Position numbers and translations under genes: made by a program | Assembly (NCBI RefSeq): GCF_049671045.1 | Contig: NZ_JBATUH010000043.1 | Span: 15,241 to 79,240, forward strand | DNA length: 64,000 nt | Direction of reading: 5' to 3' | Source: Parvibaculum sp049671045 | GTDB lineage: Bacteria > Pseudomonadota > Alphaproteobacteria > Parvibaculales > Parvibaculaceae | Shown here: one piece after another, positions 43,254 through 52,096 of the stretch | Layout of the letters: each line of letters begins with the position of its first letter | Position numbering within the stretch: position 1 is the first letter of the stretch | The notes under the pieces: model-generated | Database searches by the model: none | The model's input: only the letters and a program-made list of their open reading frames with translations | What the model was told of the DNA's origin: nothing

Positions 43254-44513
43254 ATGGGTGAAAACCACGGAAACACCAATATCGACCTGCCCGCCCGCTC
43301 CTTGACCAAAGGCATAACGTCCCTCTATGTGCTGCAGGCGATAAACTACGTCTTTCCTCTCATCACCATTCCCTATCTCACCCGTGTTCTCGGGATCGAG
43401 GCGTTCGGCATCACGCAGGTCGCGATCGCCTTTGCGGCCATTGGAAGCCTCTTTGCCGATTGGGGGTTCAACTATACGGGCACTCAGGCTGTTGCCCGTT
43501 CGGCCAAGACCGGCCCTGCCCTGAGCAAGATCGCTTCCGACACCATATCCGCGAAGTTGCTGCTCTGCGCCCTCTGGTGCGCGGGGGTTCTGATATGGGC
43601 GCAGGCGGCGGGAGAAGATCTCCCCAATTACTACCTTCTCGCATTGCTGATCACGCTATCGACGACGCTCACGCCAACCTGGCTCTATCAGGGATTGGAG
43701 CTTTTTCAGGAAATCTCGCGCGCCAATGCGGTCATCCGTGTCCTGACCACAATTTTGATTTTCGCGATGGTCAGAGAGCCTGATGACATCACGCTCGTCA
43801 TCCTGCTCACAGCGCTGCACGGCTTTCTGGTGGCGGCATGGTTGTGGACACGGATCTTATACCGCGGCTTGCGGCTCCATTTTCCCGAATTGTCCGCGAT
43901 CCGGGCGACCGTTCGCGACGGGTTGGAAGTATTTTTCACCACCGCGCTCACCAGCTCCTATACGACGGGCGCTGTTCTTGCCGTCGCAGCGATCGGCGGC
44001 AACGAAGCGGCCGGAGCATATGCAGCAGTCGAGCGCATCATATCGGCGTGCAAGGCAACAATGGGGCCGGTGGTTCAGGTCCTCTACGCGCGGATCAGCA
44101 GCTATCGCCAGATATCGCGCGCTCAGTATATGGACGTCACGTTCTGGCCGTTCTCGATCCTGTTCGCTTTCATTTGCGCGGCAACTTTTTTAATCATCGC
44201 AGGCAGCCCCTATTTTTTCGACGAGCTGATGAAGATCCCATTTGAACAAATCCGGCTTGTCCTCCCGGCACTGGCGCTGACACTTCCGACGCTGGCTCTG
44301 GCACACTGGTTCGTGACGGTCGGCCTCCTTGCGCGCGGCAAGAGGACCGAATGGATGATCGTCATCCTCTGTGGTCCCGCCGTCGGCCTGCTCAGCGGAG
44401 GAGCATTGATCGGACACGCCGTCGCTCAGGACGTGGTCGCCGTGGCGGTGTCCGCCACTGAGCTGACCATCCTCATGATCGGTTATTTTGTGTGGAGAAA
44501 GTCATGGCGATAG
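43254..44513 (+). CDS. Oligosaccharide flippase, Wzx-like
   Basis: A 419-residue membrane protein of the polysaccharide-transport (MOP/MATE-like) superfamily with about 12 helices. The N-terminus SLYVLQAINYVFPLITIPYLTRVLGIEAFG is the classic Wzx opening, followed by WGFNYTGTQAVARSAKTGPALSKI. It would flip undecaprenyl-linked repeat units across the inner membrane. The following methyltransferase starts inside its end. Confidence 0.88.
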   Translation: MGENHGNTNIDLPARSLTKGITSLYVLQAINYVFPLITIPYLTRVLGIEAFGITQVAIAFAAIGSLFADWGFNYTGTQAVARSAKTGPALSKIASDTISAKLLLCALWCAGVLIWAQAAGEDLPNYYLLALLITLSTTLTPTWLYQGLELFQEISRANAVIRVLTTILIFAMVREPDDITLVILLTALHGFLVAAWLWTRILYRGLRLHFPELSAIRATVRDGLEVFFTTALTSSYTTGAVLAVAAIGGNEAAGAYAAVERIISACKATMGPVVQVLYARISSYRQISRAQYMDVTFWPFSILFAFICAATFLIIAGSPYFFDELMKIPFEQIRLVLPALALTLPTLALAHWFVTVGLLARGKRTEWMIVILCGPAVGLLSGGALIGHAVAQDVVAVAVSATELTILMIGYFVWRKSWR

Positions 44514-45280
44514 GCAGCATACTGCGCGCCACCAAACGCAACCCCGTTGCCCGGGCGATAACCAGAATCTTCGGAACCTCGGATTTTCACAGCCATCTCA
44601 GGCTTGCGCCGCCGCTTCAATTCGTGCGCTCGCTGCCCGAAAAACCGATCGACATTCTCGAACTCGGCTGCGGCGGCGGTTTTGTTCTGACTGAAATATG
44701 CTCTCGTGTCGAAGTGAACACGGCGCTTGGAATCGATCTCTCCGAAACGCATGTGGAAAGCGCGAATGCGCTTCGGGCAGCCGTTCTTCCGGACAAGGCG
44801 GTGCGCTTCGAAGTCGGTGACGCTTCAGAGATGGCCTCTGGCAGTCTCTACGATCTAATTCTCCTGATGGACGTGCTGGAGCATATTGACGACGTCAAGC
44901 CCGTTCTCGATTTCGTCAGGGCACATCTAAAACCCGATGGCGTGCTGCTCGTCTCTGTGCCGACGCCCTTGTATCCGCGCGTCTTCGGCCGTGCATTCCA
45001 CGAAGAGATCGGTCACGTCCGGGACGGATACACGCTTCAGTCGCTGAAAGAGGCATGTTCGGATTTTGTCGTGGAGTCCTATGAATACTCCACCGGCCCC
45101 GTGGCCATTCCACTTTGCGCCTTCTATTATCGTGTGGCGACGCGCCTGCCGCCCAAGCTCTGCTCGCTGATCGGATTTGCCATGACGCCCCTCTCGGCTC
45201 TGGACATCTGGCATCCTCCCGCCCTTTCCTGTTCACTATTCGCAGTCTTGCGACCAGCGACGAAATCGATTGCCGCATGA
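44504..45280 (+). CDS. Class I SAM-dependent methyltransferase
   Basis: A 258-residue methyltransferase. Motif I ILELGCGGGF, motif II region LGIDLSETHVE, post-motif YDLILLMDVLEHIDD and LKPDGVLLVSVPTPLY. Such genes in polysaccharide loci methylate a sugar or cap a chain; both remain inference. ATG 44504 with GGAGAAA upstream is preferred over a GTG four codons earlier. It overlaps the flippase by 10 bases and the mutase by 4. Confidence 0.85.
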   Translation: MAIGSILRATKRNPVARAITRIFGTSDFHSHLRLAPPLQFVRSLPEKPIDILELGCGGGFVLTEICSRVEVNTALGIDLSETHVESANALRAAVLPDKAVRFEVGDASEMASGSLYDLILLMDVLEHIDDVKPVLDFVRAHLKPDGVLLVSVPTPLYPRVFGRAFHEEIGHVRDGYTLQSLKEACSDFVVESYEYSTGPVAIPLCAFYYRVATRLPPKLCSLIGFAMTPLSALDIWHPPALSCSLFAVLRPATKSIAA

Positions 45281-46383
45281 TCCACGACTATCTCATCGTC
45301 GGCGCTGGCTTTGCCGGCAGCGTCTGCGCGGAACGCCTCGCATCCGCCGGCAAGACCGTTCTCCTGATCGATCGGCGAGCGCATATCGGTGGAAATGCCT
45401 ATGATTGCCTCGATCAGGCCGGCGTGCTCGTTCATCCTTACGGACCGCACATCTTCCACACCAATTCGGAGCGCATCTTTGAATATCTGAGCCGGTTCAC
45501 GGACTGGCGCTTCTACGAACACCGTGTTCTGGCGCAGGTCGACGGCAGGCTTTATCCGATCCCGATCAACCGAACCACGATCAACAGTCTCTACGGACTC
45601 GATCTGCGCGAAGACGAGGTCGAGACCTATCTGGACAAGGTTCGCGAGCCCCGTCCGCGCATCGCGACGAGCGAGGATGTCGTCTTGTCGAGCGTCGGCC
45701 GCGATCTCTGCGAGAAGTTCTTTCGGGGCTATACGCGAAAGCAATGGGGGCTCGATCTGTCCGAGCTCGCAGGCAGCGTCGCGGCGCGCATCCCGACGCG
45801 CACCAATGACGACGACCGATATTTCACCGACAAATTCCAGTTCATGCCGTCGGAAGGTTATGCGCGGATGTTCGAGCGCATGCTTTCGCATCCCAATATC
45901 GAAGTCCGGCTCGGCGTCGACTACTTCGAGCACCGCGCGTCTCTGCGTGCGCGGCACATCGTCTTTACCGGTCCCATCGACGCCTTTTTCGATTTCCGCT
46001 TCGGCAAGCTTCCCTATCGCAGCCTTCGGTTCGAACACGAGCACCTGCCCTCGACCGCGCAATTCCAGCCAACCGGCACGGTCAACTTCCCGAACGATCA
46101 CGCATATACGCGCATCACCGAGTTCAGGCATCTGACCGGCCAGCCGCATGAAGGCACCTCCATCGTGCGGGAATATCCGCAGGCGGATGGAGAGCCCTAT
46201 TATCCGATCCCCGCACCCGCCAACGAGGCTCTCTACAAGCAATATGAGGCGCTCGCGCTGGAGGAAAAGAACGTGACCTTCGTCGGACGGCTAGCTCAAT
46301 ATCGCTATTACAACATGGATCAGATCGTGGGCAGCGCTCTCGTGGCAACGGACAAATTGCTCAGGCAGCAAGTCAATGGATAA
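45277..46383 (+). CDS. glf: UDP-galactopyranose mutase
   Basis: A 368-residue flavoenzyme converting UDP-galactopyranose to UDP-galactofuranose. FAD motif LIVGAGFAGSVCAERLA, then RRAHIGGNAYD, the PYGPHIFHTNSERI stretch, FRGYTRKQWG and the C-terminal VTFVGRLAQYRYYNMDQ are all characteristic. Start at 45277 overlaps the methyltransferase stop (ATGA), and the next glycosyltransferase overlaps its own stop. Presence means the polysaccharide very probably contains galactofuranose. Confidence 0.95.
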   Translation: MIHDYLIVGAGFAGSVCAERLASAGKTVLLIDRRAHIGGNAYDCLDQAGVLVHPYGPHIFHTNSERIFEYLSRFTDWRFYEHRVLAQVDGRLYPIPINRTTINSLYGLDLREDEVETYLDKVREPRPRIATSEDVVLSSVGRDLCEKFFRGYTRKQWGLDLSELAGSVAARIPTRTNDDDRYFTDKFQFMPSEGYARMFERMLSHPNIEVRLGVDYFEHRASLRARHIVFTGPIDAFFDFRFGKLPYRSLRFEHEHLPSTAQFQPTGTVNFPNDHAYTRITEFRHLTGQPHEGTSIVREYPQADGEPYYPIPAPANEALYKQYEALALEEKNVTFVGRLAQYRYYNMDQIVGSALVATDKLLRQQVNG

Positions 46384-47341
46384 GGTCCGAGATAAAGTCG
46401 TAGCCGTTGTAGTCACTTACAACAGGCGGCCGCTCCTCTCGCGGTGCATTGCCGCTCTGATGAGCCAGACCAGACAAGTCGACCTCATCGTGGTCATCAA
46501 CAACAACAGCGAGGACGACACGAAGGCATACCTGGATTCATTGGACCAATCCAAGGTTTGCGCCATTCACGCCCCCGACAATCTCGGCGGCGCAGGCGGC
46601 TTTCATCTCGGCATACGCATTGCAATGCTGCTCGGCGGGGAATTCCTGTGGCTCATGGACGACGACGGATATCCCGAGCGCTCGTGCTTGGAGACCACCT
46701 TGGATGGCTTGCAGCGCTCCTCGCTCGATATCGCGAACGCCCTCGTTTTGGCCGATGACAACATCGAGCAATTGGCCTTCCCCATAAATACGCGCGATGC
46801 CGTGATCGCAGATGCCCAACAAGCTATTGATCTTGGGACCATTCACGACGTCATCATGCCGTTCAACGGAACATTGATACGGCGGAGCCTGATCGATCGG
46901 ATCGGCAATATCGATTTCAGGTTCTTCATTTGGGGCGACGAAATCGAATTCTGGAAACGCGCCGGTCGGCATGAAGCGAAAATGGCAACGATCTGCTCCG
47001 CCCGCTTCTTTCACCCGCGCGGCCGAACCTCATCGATTGGAGTGCCTTTTTTGGGGAGCGTTCCAACCACCACTCCTGATCGCCGCGGGCTTCTTGTCAG
47101 AAATAGAATGCGTATCGCCCTGAAATATAGAGGTCGATTTCAGATGGCGATTCGCCTGCTCGGATTCGCGGTTATTTATGGTGCAACCTACGGTCCGAAA
47201 TCGTTTTTCAGCACACTGCGATACGGACTCGATGCGATGGGCGAGGGAGTGCTTTCGCCTGCTTCGGCCGATCTCAGTGCGAAGATGAAGCGTTCGATTG
47301 CGGTAGCCGAGCAACAGATCCAGGCACGATTGGGCAAATGA
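46376..47341 (+). CDS. Family 2 glycosyltransferase, probable galactofuranosyltransferase
   Basis: A 321-residue GT-A enzyme. VAVVVTYNRRPLLSRCIAAL, PDNLGGAGGFHLGI, LWLMDDDGYPE (DxD metal site) and FIWGDEIEFWKRA (W-x-D-E-x-x-x-W acceptor motif) match the GlfT1/rhamnosyltransferase-like group. Its start overlaps the mutase stop by 8 bases, so it likely uses the UDP-galactofuranose made by that enzyme. Confidence 0.85.
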   Translation: MDKVRDKVVAVVVTYNRRPLLSRCIAALMSQTRQVDLIVVINNNSEDDTKAYLDSLDQSKVCAIHAPDNLGGAGGFHLGIRIAMLLGGEFLWLMDDDGYPERSCLETTLDGLQRSSLDIANALVLADDNIEQLAFPINTRDAVIADAQQAIDLGTIHDVIMPFNGTLIRRSLIDRIGNIDFRFFIWGDEIEFWKRAGRHEAKMATICSARFFHPRGRTSSIGVPFLGSVPTTTPDRRGLLVRNRMRIALKYRGRFQMAIRLLGFAVIYGATYGPKSFFSTLRYGLDAMGEGVLSPASADLSAKMKRSIAVAEQQIQARLGK

Positions 47342-47530
47342 TTTGGGCAATGCCCGAACAGCGACAAAATTGAGCTTCGTTCCCCGCTGGTCACACATGT
47401 CGCCGGATGGGGCCGATGTGGACCCGCGCGGGTTCCGTCGGCTGGCACGCGGGCGCTCTCTCAACTAACATCCGGCCCGTGTCGCGCGGAAGTGCAATGG
47501 CGCGCATGAGCATGTGAGGGGAAGGGGGAC

Positions 47531-48979
47531 ATGAGCGGCAGCAGCACGGGGCCCGCAACCGCCGGGGCGTTCGGACAGACCTCCGTGCAGACCCGTCCGC
47601 GCGGCGCGGAAGCCTGGCTCTTTCGTGCCCTCATCCTCATGGTGGCTCTCGCGCCGCTCCCGCTCGGCAGCAACCGCCCTCTGCCCGCCGCGCTTCTGGC
47701 GCTCGCCGCCGGCCTTCTGCTCGCGCTCTGGGGCGGCCTTGCGCAGTTCGGACGCCTGGGCGTCTCCGTGCCCCTCTCGCGCATTGCCTGGCCGGCCGCG
47801 CTCTATGCGCTCGCCTGCCTCTGGATCGTCTTGCAATGGGTTCCGGCCGCCCCGGATATTCTCGCGGACCCCATCTGGGCGGAGGCGTCCCGTCTCCTCG
47901 GAATCGAGCTGCCGCAACGCATTTCGGTCAACCCGGAAGCAACCCTCACCGGCCTCATGCACCTTCTCACCTATGCCGCGACCTTCTGGCTCGCCCTGCA
48001 GCTCGCGCGCGACGAGGACCGCGCGCGGCGCGGCATCCACGCGGTCGCGATTATTGGTTGCGCCTATGCGATCTATGGGCTCGTGGTCTATCTCAGCGGC
48101 AATGAATGGATCCTGATCTATCGCAAATGGTCCTATGCGGATTCGCTGACGAGCACCTTCGTGAACCGCAATTCCTTCGCAACCTTTGCCGGCCTCTGCC
48201 TGCTCTGCGCCCTGCACCTGATGCTCGCGCGCACCCGGCATCTGCTGGGCCTGAACCGGCCGGCCCGCATCAAGGCGGCCATGCTGATCGAGGAACTCAC
48301 CGTGCGCTCGGGCTGGGTGACGATGGCGGTGCTTGCACTCTCGATCGCGCTGATGCTCACGGCCTCGCGCGCGGGCGTCATGTCCTCGATGGCGGGCCTT
48401 CTCTGCCTCGCGGCGGCCCATCTGAGCCGCCGCTCGACGAGCGCGGCGCAGCTGGCGCTCGTCGCGGCAATCCTGGCGGCAATCGTCGCGACATCGTTTG
48501 CCACCAGCGGCGAACTTCTGGCGAAGCGCTCGCGCCTCCACGATGTCGACAATTCCTTCGCCGATCGTAACCAGACCTACGCGCTGACGCTCGATGCCAT
48601 CAAGGCCACGCCCTGGACCGGCACAGGCTTTGGGACATTCGCCGATGTCTTCCCCGCCTATCGCAACGACGACCGCCCGCAAGTCATCTGGGACAAGGCA
48701 CACAACACCTATCTGGAAAACGCGCTGGAACTCGGCATACCCGCGGCGCTCGCGCTTGGCCTCTCCATCGCGCTGCTCGTCCTGCGCGCGGCGAAAGGCA
48801 TCCGGGAAAGGCGGCGCGGAAAGGCCCTGCCCGCCATCGGCTTCGCGGCGGGCATCGTCGTCGGCCTGCATTCGCTGGTCGATTTCAGCCTGCAGATTCC
48901 GGCCGTCTCGGTTCTCTTCGCTTTCCTGCTCGGCCTCGCGGTGAGCCAGTCCTGGCCGCGCTCGGCGGACCGCGGCTAA
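47531..48979 (+). CDS. O-antigen ligase / polymerase-like membrane protein
   Basis: A 482-residue protein with about 12 helices. The Wzy_C-type periplasmic region is visible: SFADRNQTYALTLDAIKATPWTGTGFGTFADVFPAY then VIWDKAHNTYLENALELG, with the conserved H-N-x-Y-L motif. It starts at ATG 47531 and is convergent with the small hypothetical gene downstream of wzc. The second polymerase/ligase-like protein of the locus, with different sequence and GC-rich codon use. Confidence 0.82.
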   Translation: MSGSSTGPATAGAFGQTSVQTRPRGAEAWLFRALILMVALAPLPLGSNRPLPAALLALAAGLLLALWGGLAQFGRLGVSVPLSRIAWPAALYALACLWIVLQWVPAAPDILADPIWAEASRLLGIELPQRISVNPEATLTGLMHLLTYAATFWLALQLARDEDRARRGIHAVAIIGCAYAIYGLVVYLSGNEWILIYRKWSYADSLTSTFVNRNSFATFAGLCLLCALHLMLARTRHLLGLNRPARIKAAMLIEELTVRSGWVTMAVLALSIALMLTASRAGVMSSMAGLLCLAAAHLSRRSTSAAQLALVAAILAAIVATSFATSGELLAKRSRLHDVDNSFADRNQTYALTLDAIKATPWTGTGFGTFADVFPAYRNDDRPQVIWDKAHNTYLENALELGIPAALALGLSIALLVLRAAKGIRERRRGKALPAIGFAAGIVVGLHSLVDFSLQIPAVSVLFAFLLGLAVSQSWPRSADRG

Positions 48980-48983
48980 GGCC

Positions 48984-49730
48984 TCAGCGTGCAGCAGCGG
49001 CGGCCGCTGCGCGCACACGCGCATCGAATTGCGCCAAGTCCGCTTCCGTGACGAGCGCATGGCGGCGGATCACCGCTCGCGCGCGGAAATCCGATGCGAG
49101 ATAGATGGAAACGAGTTCGCCCTTGAGCGCATGGCACTTCCACAGAAGGGCAAGCTCCCGCCCCGCATCCGAGCGAAGATCCTCGGGCATCCCGTCCCAG
49201 TCGCGGAGCATGAGCCGGGCGCGGATCGCCATGCTCGCCGCCTCCCTTGGCGCCGTCAGATAGGACATGCGTAACAGGCCGGCGACCTCCCCGGACGGCG
49301 CGGCGCGCGCCGCCTCCACCGCCGCCAGAAGGCTCCAGCCGAGTCCGCGATTTGGCGCCGCCGCAACCATGCGCCGCAAGGATGCGGCGGCCTCCGCAAG
49401 CCGCTCGTCCGCATGCGAACCATCCCCGGCCGCGCCCGAAAGCCTGATCGCCAGTCGCGCGCATTCCTGTTGCAGATAGGCATCGCCGCCAAGCGCGCGC
49501 GCCGCCGCGCAATAATCGGCTCGCGCATCGGCGAGAACCGGCGGCTCGATCGCGATCGAAGGATTGTCGAGCGCAGCCGGAACGCGATCGGACCAGGTCG
49601 CTATGCCGAGATAGGCATGAATGCGCGGCAGCGCGATCAGCACGAGGCCGACGCCCGCGACGAGCGCCAGCCGCGCGGCCCATCGCGTCCGCTGCGAAGG
49701 GTGCCTCGCCGCCTCGCCCCGCGCGGCCAT
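48984..49730 (-). CDS. Hypothetical membrane-anchored protein of the exopolysaccharide operon
   Basis: A 248-residue protein with one N-terminal membrane helix (about residues 20-40) and an Ala-rich helical periplasmic part. The start at 49730 follows the Wzc stop by one base (TGAGATG). No domain recognised; the helical repeats around APNRGLGWSLLAAVEAARAAP resemble TPR-like folds. Position suggests a structural helper of the Wzc machinery. Confidence 0.65.
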   Translation of the reverse strand: MAARGEAARHPSQRTRWAARLALVAGVGLVLIALPRIHAYLGIATWSDRVPAALDNPSIAIEPPVLADARADYCAAARALGGDAYLQQECARLAIRLSGAAGDGSHADERLAEAAASLRRMVAAAPNRGLGWSLLAAVEAARAAPSGEVAGLLRMSYLTAPREAASMAIRARLMLRDWDGMPEDLRSDAGRELALLWKCHALKGELVSIYLASDFRARAVIRRHALVTEADLAQFDARVRAAAAAAAR

Positions 49731-49731
49731 C

Positions 49732-51981
49732 TCAGTTCGAATAGTAGCGGCTGTAGCGTCCGTAATAATATCCGGCGCCGCCATAGCCATATTGCGCCTG
49801 CCGGGCCGTATCGACCACGGTCAGGATCGCGCCCGCAATATCGGCGTCGAAGGCGCGCAGCTCCTTGACGGCGCCCGACGCCGCCTCGCGCGGCGTCTCG
49901 TTCCAGCGAACGACAAAAACGATCTTGTCAGCGACCTGCGCCAGAACGCGCGAATCGGAAACCGGCAGAACGGGCGCCGTATCGAGCACGACGAGATCGT
50001 AAGCCTCGCGCGCTTCACGCAGGATGCGCCGCATCTGCGCCGAGCCGAGCACATCCGGCGGGTTCGCCGCGCCCGAGGCCACGGGAATGAAATCGAGGCC
50101 CGAAGGCGCATCCTTGACGACGACGTCGCCAAAGGCGGCGCGGCCCGCCAGACATTCGACCAGCCCTTCCTTTGGCTGCTTCACGCGGAGCGCGCGATGG
50201 ACGGAAGGGTGGCGAAGGTCGCAATCGACAAGGAGAACCCGCTGGCCCGACTGCGCCGCCGCGCGCGCGAAGCTCACCGCCGTCGTCGTCTTGCCCTCAT
50301 TGGGAAGAGCGGAGGTGAAGAGAACGACCTTCGGCGGATTGTCCACGCTGGAGAGCGACAATGCGCTGCGCAGGCTGCGCAACGCTTCCGCATAGGCCGA
50401 CAAGGGCTTTCGCAAGAGATAGTCGTGCGGCAGCATCGGCTTGCCGTTCTCCCCGGCCTCCGCCGGAATGGCGGGAACCGAGACGAGATGAGGCAGGCTG
50501 AGAATTTCCTCGAGCTGGCTGCCGGTCTGCACGCCATTGTCGAGACGTTCGAGCAGAAGTGCGACGCCGACGCCGGTGATCAGCGAAATGACGGCCGAGA
50601 TGCCGAACACGATGCCCTTTTGGGGGAACGAGGGCGAAATCGGCGCCACCGCTTCGGAGATGACGCGCGCATCGGCGGTCTGGAGATCCTGCTGCTGCGA
50701 AGTCTCCTTGAAGCGGTTGAGGAAGGATTCGTAAACCGCCTTGTTCGCGGACGCCTCGCGCTCCAGCTCGCGCAGCTTCACCTCCGCCTGGCCGTGCTGG
50801 CCTTGCGTGTCCTGCAACTCCTTGAGGCTGGTCTCGAGCGCCTTGACGCGCGTATCCGCGATCGCCGCCTCATTGGCGATGCTGTCGACGATGCGCCTCA
50901 CCTCGGCGCTGATCTGCGCCTGCAGGTCGCGCCGCTGCGCCTCGATATTGACGATCGCGGGATGCCGCGGCCCATATTTCGTCGAGAGATCGGCCTTCTT
51001 GCTGGCAAGCTCCGCCTGTTGCTGCCGGAGATCGGAGATCGTCTTCGACTGGAGCACATCGACGACGGATTCGATGCTTCCGCCGCTGCCGAGAATCTGC
51101 CGCGCGCGGGAATATTTCGCCTGCTTTTCGGCGCGGTCGGCGCGCGCGAGAATGAGCTGCGCGTTGAGTTCGGAAAGCTGCTGCTCGGTGATGGTCGAGC
51201 CCCGCGAGCTTTGCAGCCCGTTCTGCGTGCGGTAAAGCTCGACCGCCCGCTCGGAATCGGAAACCTGCTGTCTCAGCCCTTCGAGTCGCTGCGAGAGCCA
51301 CTCATTGGCCTGCCTCGTCGCATTGAATTTCGCTTCGAGCTGGTCGAGCACATAGGTCTCGGCGATCGCATTGGCGATCTTCGCCGCCTTCAGAGGATCG
51401 CGCGACGTGAAGTTCACGTCGATGATGTAGGTCATGCCCCGGCGGCGAATCTGTTCCGCATCGACGAACCTGTCGATGACGGCATCCATCGCCATTTCCT
51501 GCCGGCGCTCGGGCGTGAGTTCGGCATCGGCTTTGAAAAGCGAAGCCACCCATTGGCGCGGATCGAGCCAGGAGAGCAGCGAGGGCTTCGCCAGCTCGGC
51601 GTTGAATTCCTCGTCTTCGACGAGATTGAGCTTCTCGACGACCCGGCGCGCGATGGAGCGCGAGCTCATCACCTCGACCTGGCTGTCCGTCGTGGCGGAA
51701 TCGGCAGGAAGCCCCGACATCACCGCCGTGAAATCGACGACCTGGGTGCGCTCCGGATCGAGCAGGACAAGAGCCTGCGCCGTGTAGCGAGGCGTCATCT
51801 GGAACACGGTGATCATGACGATCGCCGTGAGACCCGCCGCGATGCCCGCGATGACCTTGACGCGCCGCCTCAGGGCACGCGCGATCTCAAGCAGATCGAA
51901 TTCGATCATCTGCCGATTCAGGGTCATCCCCTCGGGCTGAATCGCACTGGCGTGCATCTGGTCTTTCAGCGGCGCGTTCAT
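49732..51981 (-). CDS. wzc: Polysaccharide co-polymerase with C-terminal BY-kinase (Wzc)
   Basis: A 749-residue inner-membrane protein controlling chain length and export. N-terminal Wzz domain with a helix near residues 40-60, a long periplasmic coiled-coil region (about 190-420), a second helix near 455-480, then the tyrosine autokinase: Walker A SALPNEGKTTTAVSFARAA, Walker A' VLLVDCDLRHP and Walker B DLVVLDTAPVLPVSD. The extreme C-terminus is a cluster of eight tyrosines within about 18 residues, the autophosphorylation tail. Fused, one-chain organisation as in proteobacteria. Confidence 0.93.
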   Translation of the reverse strand: MNAPLKDQMHASAIQPEGMTLNRQMIEFDLLEIARALRRRVKVIAGIAAGLTAIVMITVFQMTPRYTAQALVLLDPERTQVVDFTAVMSGLPADSATTDSQVEVMSSRSIARRVVEKLNLVEDEEFNAELAKPSLLSWLDPRQWVASLFKADAELTPERRQEMAMDAVIDRFVDAEQIRRRGMTYIIDVNFTSRDPLKAAKIANAIAETYVLDQLEAKFNATRQANEWLSQRLEGLRQQVSDSERAVELYRTQNGLQSSRGSTITEQQLSELNAQLILARADRAEKQAKYSRARQILGSGGSIESVVDVLQSKTISDLRQQQAELASKKADLSTKYGPRHPAIVNIEAQRRDLQAQISAEVRRIVDSIANEAAIADTRVKALETSLKELQDTQGQHGQAEVKLRELEREASANKAVYESFLNRFKETSQQQDLQTADARVISEAVAPISPSFPQKGIVFGISAVISLITGVGVALLLERLDNGVQTGSQLEEILSLPHLVSVPAIPAEAGENGKPMLPHDYLLRKPLSAYAEALRSLRSALSLSSVDNPPKVVLFTSALPNEGKTTTAVSFARAAAQSGQRVLLVDCDLRHPSVHRALRVKQPKEGLVECLAGRAAFGDVVVKDAPSGLDFIPVASGAANPPDVLGSAQMRRILREAREAYDLVVLDTAPVLPVSDSRVLAQVADKIVFVVRWNETPREAASGAVKELRAFDADIAGAILTVVDTARQAQYGYGGAGYYYGRYSRYYSN

Positions 51982-52025
51982 CGTCTTCGTGCGTCCAGTT
52001 ACAGGAGGTGAGCATCAGCTCGGGT

Positions 52026-52063
52026 AAAATAAAAGGCAGGCAACGGTTCCCCCGCCACCTGCC
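52026..52063 (-). terminator. Hairpin between the outer-membrane barrel gene and wzc
   Basis: In RNA form GGCAGGUGGCGG pairs with CCGUUGCCUGCC through nine Watson-Crick and three G-U pairs around GGGAA, followed by UUUUAUUUU. It lies 34 bases after the barrel stop and 45 bases before wzc, on the same strand, so it may reduce rather than abolish read-through. Confidence 0.65.
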
Positions 52064-52096
52064 TCTGATCGCCTGGCGAAACTGACGTGATATCCG

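Noticed and set aside
43013..43261. 82-codon frame between polymerase and flippase
   Set aside because: It overlaps the flippase start, shows no family signal, and the GTG start is weak.
39648..48979. Search for insertion sequences or transposase remnants around the polysaccharide locus
   Set aside because: No transposase motifs or terminal inverted repeats were seen, despite the decayed CapK-like gene and the change in base composition.
49621..52011. 796-codon plus-strand frame opposite wzc
   Set aside because: Shadow of wzc, which has all kinase motifs; the antisense product is Arg/Leu-rich without pattern.
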